Positions 24,351-33,532 are shown, numbered from the stretch's first letter. The stretch: 64,000 nt of DNA from CADCUY01 sp964242735 (GCA_964242735.1 CAXTAK010000005.1:62001-126000), one strand, 5' to 3'. Notes: generated by a model from the letters alone, not told the origin. Translations and numbers: made by a program.

Positions 24351-25586
24351 TCACCGCCAGGGGTTCCAGCGGCCTCGGCGCCCCTCGTCAGCGCCCAGGT
24401 CCTCGTCCACCGCGATCAGGACGTACTCGTTGTCGTCGGCGACGCCGTCGGTGCGCCCCGAGGAGCCGGGGAAGTTGTTGTCGTTGCCCACGAGGATGGT
24501 GTGGTCGTCGACGACGGCCAGCTGCTCGATCGTCACGAACGGGAAGGTGGAGAAGGCGCCCGCCGTCCCGGCGACACCCCGGGGGTCGGGGATGGCGAGC
24601 AGGTTCACCAGGAGCCGCTTGTCGGCGTAGCCGTCGCGGTCGCGGTCGCGCGCGTCGAGCAGGTACACCGCCTTCAGCCGGGCCTCCGGGCCCTCGGCGC
24701 CATCGCGCTCGATGACCAGGAAGCGGTCGTCGTCGAGGGCCACGAGGTCGCCGATGGCGTTGGTGGGGCTCTCCAGGCGCATCCTCGTGCGCTCGCCGGT
24801 GAAGCGCTGCGTGGTGGTGTCGAAGGAGTACATCCGCAGCGCCTGCGGGTCGTCGCCCGCGACGGCGCCCTCCAGCAGCGGGTACAGGGTGCGCCCGTCC
24901 GGTGACAGGGCCATCCCCTCGAAGCCCTTGGAGGCCCCCAGGGTGGGGGTGGCGGTCCCCAGCCCGGGGGTCTGCGGGGAGGTGACCCCCTCCGGCGCCA
25001 CGGGCGCGTCGAGCACCCGGCCCTCCGCGTCGGTGTGCAGCAGGTACGGGCCGAACTCCTCACCGAACCAGAAGGTGCCGTCGGGGAGGCGCTGGAAGGA
25101 CTCCGGGTCGAAGTCCGCGCCGGTGAGGCGGCGGTCCGCGCGGGTCAGCGCGAACGGCACCACCCCGTCGGGGTCGGAGAGGCCGAAGCCGCCCACGACC
25201 TCCACGCCGCCCGTCTCCAGGTCGATGTCGAGGCGGTTGACGCGCAGCAGGTAGTCGGCGCTGTTGGTCTTCGCGCCGTACCCGTTGTCGGAGAGCACCA
25301 GCCACTGCTCACCGTCGCGCAGGAGCCCGGAGAAGCCCTGCACGGGCTGCGCGGGGTACGGCGGGGTGAACCCGTTGGCGGGCGGCGAGAGGGCACCGGA
25401 GGGGATCGCCTCACCGAAGGTGGCGGCGGGCAGCACCGCCCGACCGAGGAGCTCGGCCTGCTGCAGCGTGACCCCGCTCGACCCCTCACCCCCCCGCGGG
25501 AGGTCCAGGACGCCGGACGCGGGGGCCGTCAGGAGCCCCGCGGCGGTCAGGGTGATCACAGCGGTCAGCGAGCGGCGGGTCTGCAC
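24351..25586 (-). CDS. Secreted esterase-like / phytase-like beta-propeller protein
   Basis: A 411-residue exported protein of the esterase-like phytase family (PF13449-type). A signal peptide occupies residues 1-24 (positive MQTRRS, then a hydrophobic stretch ending ASG). The propeller contains GFSGLLRDGEQWLVLSDNGYG, DFDPESFQRLPDGTFWFGEEFG and GFEGMALSPDGRTLYPLLEG, and later VGNDNNFPG, the conserved Glu/Asp-rich turns of this family. It may hydrolyse phosphate esters or bind Ca. GTG 25586 follows GGAGG by 7 bases. The protein may help phosphate scavenging. Confidence 0.85.
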   Translation of the reverse strand: MQTRRSLTAVITLTAAGLLTAPASGVLDLPRGGEGSSGVTLQQAELLGRAVLPAATFGEAIPSGALSPPANGFTPPYPAQPVQGFSGLLRDGEQWLVLSDNGYGAKTNSADYLLRVNRLDIDLETGGVEVVGGFGLSDPDGVVPFALTRADRRLTGADFDPESFQRLPDGTFWFGEEFGPYLLHTDAEGRVLDAPVAPEGVTSPQTPGLGTATPTLGASKGFEGMALSPDGRTLYPLLEGAVAGDDPQALRMYSFDTTTQRFTGERTRMRLESPTNAIGDLVALDDDRFLVIERDGAEGPEARLKAVYLLDARDRDRDGYADKRLLVNLLAIPDPRGVAGTAGAFSTFPFVTIEQLAVVDDHTILVGNDNNFPGSSGRTDGVADDNEYVLIAVDEDLGADEGRRGRWNPWR

Positions 25587-25726
25587 GGCGGGCCTCCGGG
25601 CGCGGGGACGGGGCGGACGGTGGAGCGGGACGAGAGCGACCCTTCCGGCGTCGGGCCGACGGCGGGTGCTGACGGCGTGGCGCTGCGGCGTCGGGAACGT
25701 GAACCGCCGGTTGCGGTGACCGCCGA

Positions 25727-25732
25727 TAGCGT
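25727..25732 (+). promoter_or_regulatory. Putative leaderless -10 element for the S9 peptidase
   Basis: TAGCGT ends 6 bases before GTG 25739, the same spacing as at 6877. Confidence 0.5.
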
Positions 25733-25738
25733 CGAGGG

Positions 25739-27862
25739 GTGCGTCCCGACGACATCACGCTGCTCGCCGCCTGCGGGCGCCCCAGCCTCACCCCGGACGG
25801 CGCGGGCGCCGTCGTCGCGGTCGGCGCCCCGAGCCTGGAGCACGACCGCGCCGTCAGCTCCCTGTGGTGGGTGCCCACCGCGGGTGGCCCGCCGCGCCGG
25901 ATCACCCGCGGGCTGCGGGACACCGCCCCCGCGGTCAGCCCCGACGGGCGGTGGGTGGCGTTCCTGCGGGCGGGCCCCGAGGACGGGCGGCGCGGCAGCG
26001 CGCAGCTGCACCTGGTCGAGGTCGCCGGCGGTGAGCCGGTGCGGGTGACCGACGACGCGACGCACCCGCTGGGCGCCGGCGCTCCGGTGTGGTCACCCGA
26101 CGGGCGGGCCCTGGCCCACGTGGCCAGGGTGCCGGAGCCCGGGCGGTACGGCACCGCCGAGGGCGTCGGGCCCGACGCCGAGCCGCCGCGCCTGATCACC
26201 GCGCTGCCGCACCGCCTCGACGGCGTCGGCCACACCCGCGACCGACGGCCCCACGTGTTCGTCGTGACCCTCGACCTCGACCTCGAGTCGACCCTGGGAG
26301 CTGCACCGGTACCGCACGGTGTGTCCGGCGCGTCGGGGGCGTCCAGCCCTGACGGGGAGGTCGGGGAGCCCGGCGCGACGCCGGTGTGGGCGGCGTCTCG
26401 GCAGGTCACCGACGGCGAGCACGACGACGGCGACGTCGTGTGGACCCGTGACGGCGCCGCGCTGCTGCTGACCTCGAACCGCCACCCGGGTGCCGACACC
26501 GACCACCGGCGCGGTCTGCACCTGCTGCCCCTCGCCACGACGGGCACAGCGGGCACAGCGGAGCCCGCCGCGCTGCGCCAGGTCGTCGGGGGTCACCTGC
26601 ACGTGGAGGAGGCGGTGGCCGCCCCGGACGGCGCGACGGTCGTCCTGCTCGCCTCCGAGACCGGGTCCGACGGGCTGGACGTCGTCGCGCGCCCCACGAG
26701 CCTGTGGTCCGCGCCGCTGGACGGCTCCGCACCCCCCATCCGCCTGACCGGTCCCGAGCTCGACCTGGGGGACCCCGCCGACCACCTCGTGCTCACCGAC
26801 GCCGGGGCGCTGGTGGCCGAGCGCCGGCGCGGCGGCGTCCGCCTGCTGCGGGTGCCCCTCGACGGCGGTGACCCCGAGGTGCTGCTCGACGGGCACCGGC
26901 AGGCGCTGGCCTGCGCGGCGACCGCGGACGGCAGCTGCGTCGTCGCGGTGGTCGCCGACCCCCACACCCCCGGCGACCTCGTGCGCCTGCACGGCGCCGC
27001 GATCGTCCCGCTGACCGACCTGGCCGCGCCGCTGCGAGCCGCGGGTGTGCGACCGCTGCGCGAGATCACCGCGTCGGCGCCCGACGGGTACCCGGTGCAC
27101 GGGTGGGTGGTGCTGCCCGACCCGGCCCAGCACGGTCCGGGGCCCCACCCGAGCCTGCTGGTGGTGCACGGCGGGCCGTTCAGCCAGTACGGCTGGGCGG
27201 TGTTCGACGAGGCGCAGGTGCTCGCCGGAGCGGGGTACGCCGTGGTGATGGGCAACCCGCGCGGCTCGGCGGGGTACGGCGTGGCGCACGGCCGCGCCGT
27301 GGTCGGCTCCTCGGCGCAGGCGGGCGGCGGTGCGGGCGGGGGCCTGGGCACGCTGGACGCCGACGACGTGCTCGCCCTGCTCGACGGCGCGCTCGCCGAC
27401 GACGCCCTGCCCCTGGACGCCGGCCGGGTCGGGGTGATGGGTGGCTCCTACGGGGGGTACATGACGGCGCTGCTGACCACCCGCACCGACCGCTTCGCCG
27501 CCGCGATCGTCGAACGCGGCTACCTCGACGCGGTCAGCTTCGTGGGCTCCTCCGACATCGGCTGGTACTTCCCCCGGGCCTACCACGGCTCCGTGGAGGC
27601 GATGGTCGAGCAGTCGCCGATGACCCGCGTCGCCGCGGTCACCACACCCACCCTGGTGATCCACTCCGAGCAGGACTGGCGGTGCCCGGTCGAGCAGGGC
27701 CAGCGGTGGTTCACCGAGCTGAAGCTCCGCGGGATCGAGGCCGAGCTGCTCCTCTTCCCCGGCGAGGGCCACGAGCTCACACGCGCGGGGCGCCCGCGGC
27801 ACCGCGTCGCCCGCTTCGAGCACGTGCTGCGGTGGTGGGGGCGCCACCTGCCGGTCAGCTGA
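25739..27862 (+). CDS. S9 family prolyl oligopeptidase-like peptidase
   Basis: A 707-residue cytoplasmic serine peptidase of the acylaminoacyl-peptidase/DPP-like S9C group. Residues 1-430 form WD-like propeller repeats (ITRGLRDTAPAVSPDGRWVAF and VWSPDGRALAH are typical blades). The alpha/beta-hydrolase domain follows with the oxyanion region VVHGGPFSQYGW, nucleophile Ser570 in GGSYGGYM, Asp646 in HSEQDWRCP and His678 in GEGHEL. No signal peptide is present. GTG 25739 is supported by the nearby -10-like TAGCGT. It ends 36 bases from the convergent phosphatase gene. Confidence 0.92.
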   Translation: MRPDDITLLAACGRPSLTPDGAGAVVAVGAPSLEHDRAVSSLWWVPTAGGPPRRITRGLRDTAPAVSPDGRWVAFLRAGPEDGRRGSAQLHLVEVAGGEPVRVTDDATHPLGAGAPVWSPDGRALAHVARVPEPGRYGTAEGVGPDAEPPRLITALPHRLDGVGHTRDRRPHVFVVTLDLDLESTLGAAPVPHGVSGASGASSPDGEVGEPGATPVWAASRQVTDGEHDDGDVVWTRDGAALLLTSNRHPGADTDHRRGLHLLPLATTGTAGTAEPAALRQVVGGHLHVEEAVAAPDGATVVLLASETGSDGLDVVARPTSLWSAPLDGSAPPIRLTGPELDLGDPADHLVLTDAGALVAERRRGGVRLLRVPLDGGDPEVLLDGHRQALACAATADGSCVVAVVADPHTPGDLVRLHGAAIVPLTDLAAPLRAAGVRPLREITASAPDGYPVHGWVVLPDPAQHGPGPHPSLLVVHGGPFSQYGWAVFDEAQVLAGAGYAVVMGNPRGSAGYGVAHGRAVVGSSAQAGGGAGGGLGTLDADDVLALLDGALADDALPLDAGRVGVMGGSYGGYMTALLTTRTDRFAAAIVERGYLDAVSFVGSSDIGWYFPRAYHGSVEAMVEQSPMTRVAAVTTPTLVIHSEQDWRCPVEQGQRWFTELKLRGIEAELLLFPGEGHELTRAGRPRHRVARFEHVLRWWGRHLPVS

Positions 27863-27898
27863 CTCGCCCACCGGTCGACGGGGGACGGGTCGCGCCGG

Positions 27899-28639
27899 TC
27901 AGCCGACCAGCAGCCGCGCTCGCAGCCGCTCCACCAGGTGCTCATCGCCGCCGTGGGCGATGACCCACCCGGCCACACCTCCGGGGTGCTCGTCCCACAG
28001 CCGCAGCACCTCGGCGAGCGCCTCGACCGGGGCCTCCAGGAGCTCGCGCGGCACGTCCTCCAGGCGCCATCCGCCGGACCGGTCCGTGTCTGCGAGCTCC
28101 CGGGCGATCACCGCGGGCATCGCGCCGGTGGTGAGGGCGTAGTCGGCGAGCACCGCCTCGCGGTCGACGTCGACCACACGCAGCGCGAGGGCCACGACGA
28201 GCCCGGTGCGGTCCTTGCCGGCCGCGCAGTGCACCAGCGTCGGGCCGGGAGCCTCGGCGACCAGGATGAGCGCCCGCACCAGACCGGTGCCCTGGCGCAG
28301 CATCCACCGGTAGACCTCGACCAGCGCGGGCCGCTGACCAGTGCCGGTGTCCGGGATGTCGACCCCGTCGAGCAGGGCGACCGAGTGCACGGTCGTGCCC
28401 TCACCCAGCAACGGGTGGTCGCGGTGCAGCTCGAGGCCCGAGCGCAGGTCGACCACCGTGCGGGGCGGCCACCCCTCCACCTCCGCTGGAACCGCGTCGC
28501 CGACCCTCGGCGCGGCGCTGCGCCACAGGGCCCCGGATCGCAGCCGCGGGTCCGCGGCCGCGACGTCGCGCAGGTTGGCGAGCTGGTCCAGCGGCGGCTC
28601 CCCCGGGGCGGTTGCACCGTCCACCGCTGGCTCGTCCAC
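27899..28639 (-). CDS. Tyrosine-protein phosphatase (PTP3/SIW14-like, bacterial MptpB type)
   Basis: A 246-residue protein with the Cx5R phosphatase loop HCAAGKDRTG, nucleophile Cys138 and Arg144, as in MptpB-like tyrosine/lipid phosphatases. NLRDVAAADPRLRSGALWRSA at the N-terminus and VDLRSGLELHRDHP are typical of this family. The substrate may be a phosphotyrosine, phosphoserine or phosphoinositide. No signal peptide. The GTG start at 28639 lies just downstream of the icd stop (19 bases), so co-transcription with icd is possible. Family members are called Y_phosphatase3. Confidence 0.88.
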   Translation of the reverse strand: MDEPAVDGATAPGEPPLDQLANLRDVAAADPRLRSGALWRSAAPRVGDAVPAEVEGWPPRTVVDLRSGLELHRDHPLLGEGTTVHSVALLDGVDIPDTGTGQRPALVEVYRWMLRQGTGLVRALILVAEAPGPTLVHCAAGKDRTGLVVALALRVVDVDREAVLADYALTTGAMPAVIARELADTDRSGGWRLEDVPRELLEAPVEALAEVLRLWDEHPGGVAGWVIAHGGDEHLVERLRARLLVG

Positions 28640-28658
28640 CGCTGGCCCCGTGGTCCGC

Positions 28659-29873
28659 TCAGCCCAGGCGCGCGGCGAGGTTCTCGTCGAGGGAGGCCAG
28701 GAACTCCTCGGTGGTCTGCCACTGCTGGTCAGGGCCCACCAGCGCGGCGAGGTCCTTGGTCATGAGCCCGCTCTCCACGGTCTTGATGACCACGTCCTCC
28801 AGGGCCTCGGCGAAGCCGGTGACCTCGGGGGTGGAGTCCAGGACGCCGCGGTGCTTCAACCCCCCGGTCCAGGCGTAGATCGACGCGATGGGGTTCGTCG
28901 ACGTCGGCTTGCCCGCCTGGTGCTGGCGGTAGTGCCGCGTCACGGTGCCGTGGGCGGCCTCCGCCTCCACCACGGAGCCGTCCGGGGTGGTCAGGACCGA
29001 GGTCATCAGCCCGAGGGAACCGAAGCCCTGCGCGACGGTGTCGGACTGGACGTCGCCGTCGTAGTTCTTGCACGCCCAGACGTAGCCGCCCTCCCACTTC
29101 AGGGACGCCGCGACCATGTCATCGATGAGGCGGTGCTCGTAGGTGATGCCGGCGGCCTCGTAGTCGGCCTTGAACTCCGCCTCGAAGACCTCGGCGAAGA
29201 TGTCCTTGAAGCGCCCGTCGTACGCCTTGAGGATCGTGTTCTTCGTCGAGAGGTACACGGGGTACCTGCGGGCGAGCCCGTAGTTCAGCGAGGCCCGCGC
29301 GAAGTCGTAGATCGAGCTGTCGAGGTTGTACATCGACAGGCTGACCCCTGCGCCGGGGGCGCGGAAGACCTCGTGCTCGATGGGCGCGGAGCCGTCATCG
29401 GGCGTGAAGCTCACCGTGAGGGTGCCCGCGGTGGGGAAGGTGAAGTCCGTCGCCCGGTACTGGTCGCCGTAGGCGTGGCGGCCGACGATGATCGGCTTCG
29501 TCCAGCCCGGCACGAGGCGCGGCACGTTGGAGATGATGATCGGCTCGCGGAAGATCACGCCGCCGAGGATGTTGCGGATGGTGCCGTTGGGTGAGCGCCA
29601 CATCTTCTTGAGGCCGAACTCCTCGACGCGGGCCTCGTCGGGGGTGATCGTGGCGCACTTGACGCCGACGCCGTGCCGCTTGATGGCGTCGGCGGCGTCG
29701 ACGGTGATCTGGTCGTCGGTGGCGTCGCGGTGCTCGATGCCCAGGTCGTAGTACTCGAGGTCGACGTCGAGGTAGGGCTCGATGAGCCGGTCCTTGATGG
29801 ACTGCCAGATGATCCGCGTCATCTCGTCGCCGTCGAGCTCGACGACCTTGCCCTCGACCTTGATCTTCGCCAC
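28659..29873 (-). CDS. icd: NADP-dependent isocitrate dehydrogenase
   Basis: A 404-residue homodimeric IDH of the type shared with eukaryotes and mycobacterial Icd1, oxidising isocitrate to 2-oxoglutarate and making NADPH. Motifs: LDGDEMTRIIW, KCATITPDEARVEEFGLK, SPNGTIRNILGG (isocitrate-binding Ser and Asn region), NYDGDVQSDTVAQGFGSLGL with metal-binding Asp residues, and EAAHGTVTRHYRQH. GTG 29873 is supported by GGGGGAGTC 8 bases upstream. No adjacent TCA gene, but sucCD and mdh lie within 12 kb. Confidence 0.97.
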   Translation of the reverse strand: MAKIKVEGKVVELDGDEMTRIIWQSIKDRLIEPYLDVDLEYYDLGIEHRDATDDQITVDAADAIKRHGVGVKCATITPDEARVEEFGLKKMWRSPNGTIRNILGGVIFREPIIISNVPRLVPGWTKPIIVGRHAYGDQYRATDFTFPTAGTLTVSFTPDDGSAPIEHEVFRAPGAGVSLSMYNLDSSIYDFARASLNYGLARRYPVYLSTKNTILKAYDGRFKDIFAEVFEAEFKADYEAAGITYEHRLIDDMVAASLKWEGGYVWACKNYDGDVQSDTVAQGFGSLGLMTSVLTTPDGSVVEAEAAHGTVTRHYRQHQAGKPTSTNPIASIYAWTGGLKHRGVLDSTPEVTGFAEALEDVVIKTVESGLMTKDLAALVGPDQQWQTTEEFLASLDENLAARLG

Positions 29874-29972
29874 TGCGACTCCCCCTGGTGCGCCTGCGTC
29901 GTCCGTCGCCAGGCAGTATGGATGACGCCGTGACGGCGCCCGTCCGCCACCGTTCGTCCGTCGCCGTCCCGC

Positions 29973-30389
29973 TCACTCCTCCTCGGCGACCACACCCACC
30001 GCGGCGTCGGCGTACCCCTGCGCGAGCAGCACGTCGTCGTGCGGGTCGAGCAGGGTGCCCGAGGAGGCCCCCGCCCGCACCAGGTGCGGGTGTGGCCTCC
30101 CGGCCCGCCCGTCGACGCCCTCGTCGAGGTGGTGCTCGAGGGCTCTGCGCACGATGGCGGCGAGCGAGGTCCGGCGCCACCGGGCGAGGCGCACGGCGCG
30201 GTGGCGCAGCTCCTGCGGCAACCGGAGCGTCACCTGAGGAGTCGGGCCCGTGCGCCCGGTGAGGGTCGGGCGGCCCGGCGGGGGCAGCACCGGCGCGCTG
30301 GCCGCGCGGTACCACGCTCGCCACGCCGGGTCATCGGCCCGTGTCGGATACCGGAGGTCACGTGCTGGTTCCAGCGCGTCACGTCGCAC
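29973..30389 (-). CDS. Ribbon-helix-helix DNA-binding protein (orphan antitoxin-like)
   Basis: A 138-residue protein with a central RHH domain at about residues 51-92: TPQVTLRLPQELRHRAVRLA then TSLAAIVRRALEHHLDE, the beta strand and helix pair of CopG/MetJ-type regulators. GTG 30389 is well supported by GGAGGAG 9 bases upstream and no other in-frame start with a Shine-Dalgarno. The acidic tail ends VVAEEE. Such proteins are often antitoxins, but no toxin gene lies beside it: the neighbours are icd and the divergent trmL. It may be a stand-alone regulator. Confidence 0.75.
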   Translation of the reverse strand: MRRDALEPARDLRYPTRADDPAWRAWYRAASAPVLPPPGRPTLTGRTGPTPQVTLRLPQELRHRAVRLARWRRTSLAAIVRRALEHHLDEGVDGRAGRPHPHLVRAGASSGTLLDPHDDVLLAQGYADAAVGVVAEEE

Positions 30390-30567
30390 CGGACGTCTCC
30401 TCCTTCCCGCGGGACTCGCGGTCTCGACTCCCAGAAGCCTGAGCCTGCCGCGACGTGGAAGCGGGTCAGTGCAGATCGTTGGTGGGCTGTGGACGGCGGG
30501 CCCGTGGGACCGGTCCGGCTGTGGACGGCTGCCCTGGCGGAGGACGGCGCCTGCCACGATCGGGATC

Positions 30568-31068
30568 GTGTTCTCCGTCGTCCTCCACCGCCCCGAGATC
30601 CCGGGCAACACCGGGAGCGCCATCCGCCTCGCCGCCTGCACCGGCGCCACGCTGCACCTGGTGCGCCCGTTGGGGTTCTCGATGGACGAGGCGAAGCTGC
30701 GCCGCGCGGGCCTGGACTACCACGACCTGGCGCGCGTTCACGTGCACGACGACCTGCCCGCTCTGTGGCGCGCCCTGACCGCCGAGGGCGCGAGCGGCTC
30801 GGGTGGCGGGCTCCCCCGGGTGTTCGCCTTCACCGCCTCGGCGGGCACCCGCTACACCGACGTGCGCTACCGCGCCGGCGACGTCCTGCTCTTCGGGTCG
30901 GAGTCGGTGGGCCTGCCCGAGGCGGTGCTCCACGCCCCCGAGGTGACCGCGCGGGTGAGGGTGCCCATGCTCGCCGGGCGGCGGTCGCTGAACCTGGCCA
31001 ACGCCGCGTCCATCGCCGTGCACGAGGCGTGGCGCCAGCACGACTTCGCCGGTGCGGCGGCCGGCTGA
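30568..31068 (+). CDS. trmL: tRNA (cytidine/uridine-2'-O-)-methyltransferase
   Basis: A 166-residue SPOUT-fold enzyme methylating the 2'-O of the wobble base 34 in certain tRNA-Leu species. HRPEIPGNTGSAIRLAACTG is the conserved N-terminal motif, and the SAM-binding trefoil knot is formed by LLFGSESVGLP and LNLANAASIAVHEA. GTG 30568 gives a normal-length protein (about 155-170). It is divergent from the RHH gene and converges on sfnG. A typical TAnnnT element is not obvious, so its promoter is unclear. Confidence 0.92.
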   Translation: MFSVVLHRPEIPGNTGSAIRLAACTGATLHLVRPLGFSMDEAKLRRAGLDYHDLARVHVHDDLPALWRALTAEGASGSGGGLPRVFAFTASAGTRYTDVRYRAGDVLLFGSESVGLPEAVLHAPEVTARVRVPMLAGRRSLNLANAASIAVHEAWRQHDFAGAAAG

Positions 31069-31094
31069 CCCCGGACCCCACCGACCGGTGGACC

Positions 31095-32270
31095 TCAGAC
31101 GCCGACGGCGGCCCTCGAGCCCTCGTGGACCGCCAGCGCGGAGGCCAGCTCCGCCTCCAGCCCGAGGTGGGTCACCGCAGCCGCGACGTCGGGCAGCGGC
31201 GCGACCTGCGCCTCCAGCTCGCGCACCAGGGGGATCACCCGCTCCCCGAAGGCCCGCACCTCCTCGTGCACGTGCAGGAAGCCCAGGAGCATCAGGTCCA
31301 CCCCCACGAGGCGGTAGGCCAGCACCCGACGGGCGACCTGCTCAGGGGTCCCCACCAGCCCCGTGCGGAAGCCGTCGTTGTACTGCACGAGGTCCTTGAA
31401 CTCGCTGTCGGCCCACATGCCCCTGCGGTCGGCCGCGGACTGCCCGGCCTCCTTGACGGCCTCCCCGAAGCCCTCGACCTTCTCGACGTCGGCGTGCGCC
31501 ACGATGTCGTCGACCACCTGGACGGCCTCCGCCTCGGTGTCGCGCACCACCGCGAAGCCGTTGAGCCCGAACCCGATGCTGCGCCCGGCGTCCGCCGCGT
31601 AACCGCTGACCTCGGTGACCTGCTCGGCGACGGCCTCGGGGGTGTTGCCGTTCATGAAGTACCAGTCGCTGACGCGCCCCGCCATCCTGCGGGCGGCGGT
31701 GGAGTTGCCGCCCTGGAAGACCTCCGGGAGCACCGCCGGCCGGGGGCGGAAGGTGAGGTCGCTGACGGAGAAGTGGGCCCCGGCGTAGGTGAAGGAGTCC
31801 TGCGTCCACGCGCCGCGCAGCACGTCGATGAACTCCTCGGACTGCGCGTACCGCTGGTCGTGCTCCAGCCACGTGGCGCCCAGGTCGACGGCCTCCTGCT
31901 TGAACCACCCCGAGACCACGTTGAGCGCGAGGCGGTCACCGGTGAGGGCCTGCGCGGTCGCGGCCCACTTCGCCAGGACCGTGGGCTGCCAGAAGTAGGG
32001 GTGGACTGCGGCGATCACCTTCAGGCGCTGCGTGGCCAGCAGCAGCGCGAGGGAGAAGGACGTCGACTCGTGCTGGGCGTCCGCGCCGTAGGAGGCGGCG
32101 TACCGCACCTGGCTGAGGGCGTAGTCGAAGCCCACCTCCTCGGCGGTGCGGGCGGTCTCGATGTTGTACGCGGGGTCGTGGCTGGTGCGCTGGGGCAGCG
32201 TGGAGACCACGAGCCCACCGGAGACGTTGGGGACCCAGTAGGCGAAGTGCAGGGGCGCGAGCGCGGGCAC
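31095..32270 (-). CDS. sfnG: FMNH2-dependent sulfone monooxygenase, SfnG-like (luciferase family)
   Basis: A 391-residue LLM-class flavin monooxygenase. The N-terminus HFAYWVPNVSGGLVVS followed by Pro-Gln-Arg-Thr and GFDYALSQVRYAAS closely follows dimethyl sulfone monooxygenase SfnG, which converts dimethyl sulfone to methanesulfinate; LNVVSGWFKQEA and VFQGGNSTAARR are standard for this subclass. GTG 32270 follows GAGGAGAAGCC. The leader carries a SAM riboswitch, so expression should rise when sulfur/methionine is low, which fits organosulfur scavenging. No flavin reductase partner is adjacent. Confidence 0.85.
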   Translation of the reverse strand: MPALAPLHFAYWVPNVSGGLVVSTLPQRTSHDPAYNIETARTAEEVGFDYALSQVRYAASYGADAQHESTSFSLALLLATQRLKVIAAVHPYFWQPTVLAKWAATAQALTGDRLALNVVSGWFKQEAVDLGATWLEHDQRYAQSEEFIDVLRGAWTQDSFTYAGAHFSVSDLTFRPRPAVLPEVFQGGNSTAARRMAGRVSDWYFMNGNTPEAVAEQVTEVSGYAADAGRSIGFGLNGFAVVRDTEAEAVQVVDDIVAHADVEKVEGFGEAVKEAGQSAADRRGMWADSEFKDLVQYNDGFRTGLVGTPEQVARRVLAYRLVGVDLMLLGFLHVHEEVRAFGERVIPLVRELEAQVAPLPDVAAAVTHLGLEAELASALAVHEGSRAAVGV

Positions 32271-32273
32271 GGC

Positions 32274-32390
32274 TTCTCCTCATCGGTCCTGGCGGGAGCA
32301 CCGCCGCCGACACCGGTGAGGGTTCGGGGCGGTTGCTGCGGCGTCGACGAGCCAGGTCTCTCAGCCGCTCTGGATGGGTGACCAGGAGAA
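32274..32390 (-). ncRNA. SAM-I riboswitch (S box) upstream of sfnG
   Basis: The minus strand holds the actinobacterial S-box core: ATCCAGAGCGGCTGAGAG, GACGCCGCAGCAACCG, and GCGGTGCTCCCGCCAGGAC. A perfect 7-base inverted repeat, 32274-32280 with 32384-32390, pairs the far 5' side with the sfnG Shine-Dalgarno AGGAG, suggesting that SAM binding hides the ribosome binding site. Confidence 0.9.
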
Positions 32391-32499
32391 CCCGCCGCGG
32401 GGGTGGCCGTCAAGTGCCCCCGCCGCGCGACCGCCGTCGGTCGCCCCGCGCGCTGCCTCCCGCGCTGGAGAGGCGGTGGAGCCGGGGGGTGTCGGTTGC

Positions 32500-32505
32500 T
32501 AGCGT
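32500..32505 (+). promoter_or_regulatory. Putative leaderless -10 element for mdh
   Basis: TAGCGT ends 7 bases before GTG 32513. Confidence 0.5.
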
Positions 32506-32512
32506 CGCTGGG

Positions 32513-33532
32513 GTGAGCACCCCGCCGAGCGCGCCCCCCGGAACTCCCGTCACGGTCGCCGTCACCGGCGCCGCCGGCCAGATCGGGTACAGCCTGCTGT
32601 TCCGGATCGCCTCCGGGGCGATGCTCGGCCCCACCACGCCGGTGCGGCTGCGGCTGCTGGAGATCACCCCCGCCCTGGGCGCGGCGGCGGGTGTGGCCCT
32701 GGAGCTGGAGGACTGCGCCTTCCCGCTGCTGGCCGGCGTCGACATCACCGACTCCCCCGAGACGGCCTTCGACGGCGCGGGCATCGCGCTGCTCGTCGGA
32801 TCCCGCCCCCGGGGGCCGGGGATGGAGCGCTCGGACCTGCTCAGCGCCAACGGCGCGATCTACAGCGCGCAGGGCCGCGCGCTGAACGCGGGCGCCGCGG
32901 ACGACGTGAAGGTGCTGGTGGTGGGCAACCCGGCGAACACCAACGCCCTGATCGCCCAGCGCAACGCCCCCGACATCCCCGCGGAGCGCTTCACGGCGAT
33001 GACCCGCCTGGACCACAACCGGGCGGTGGGGCAGCTGGCCCTCCGCGCCGGGGTGGGCGTCGGCCACGTGCGCCGGGTGACCATCTGGGGGAACCACTCC
33101 GTCACCCAGTTCCCCGACGTCTCCGCCGCGCTGGTCGACGGGCGCCCCGCCAGCGAGCTCGTGGGCGCCCCGGGAGGGCGGGAGTGGCTGGAGGGTGACT
33201 TCATCCCCACCGTGCAGAAGCGGGGCGCGCAGATCATCGCGGCCCGCGGCTCCTCCTCCGCGGCATCGGCGGCGAACGCGGCGGTCGACCACGTGCGCGA
33301 CTGGGTGCACGGCACCCCCGAGGGGGACTGGACGTCGATGGGCGTGGTCTCCGACGGCTCCTACGCGGTGCCGCAGGGGCTGGTCAGCTCCTTCCCGGTG
33401 ACCACCTCCGGGGGGACCTGGCAGGTGGTGCAGGGCTTGGAGATCGACGACTTCGCCCGCCCGCGCATCGACGCCTCGGTGGCCGAGCTCGCCGAGGAGC
33501 GCACCGCGGTGGAGGGCCTGGGGCTGGTCTGA
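32513..33532 (+). CDS. mdh: Malate dehydrogenase
   Basis: A 339-residue NAD-dependent enzyme interconverting malate and oxaloacetate. The Rossmann motif VTGAAGQIGYSLLFRIASG, ELEDCAFPLL, VGNPANTNALIA, TRLDHNRAV (with the catalytic Asp-Arg environment) and TIWGNHSVTQFPD with the active His are clear and typical of the cytoplasmic-type actinobacterial MDH. GTG 32513 has a -10-like TAGCGT 7 bases upstream. The neighbouring DUF3017 gene is a usual companion of mdh in actinobacteria. Confidence 0.97.
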   Translation: MSTPPSAPPGTPVTVAVTGAAGQIGYSLLFRIASGAMLGPTTPVRLRLLEITPALGAAAGVALELEDCAFPLLAGVDITDSPETAFDGAGIALLVGSRPRGPGMERSDLLSANGAIYSAQGRALNAGAADDVKVLVVGNPANTNALIAQRNAPDIPAERFTAMTRLDHNRAVGQLALRAGVGVGHVRRVTIWGNHSVTQFPDVSAALVDGRPASELVGAPGGREWLEGDFIPTVQKRGAQIIAARGSSSAASAANAAVDHVRDWVHGTPEGDWTSMGVVSDGSYAVPQGLVSSFPVTTSGGTWQVVQGLEIDDFARPRIDASVAELAEERTAVEGLGLV

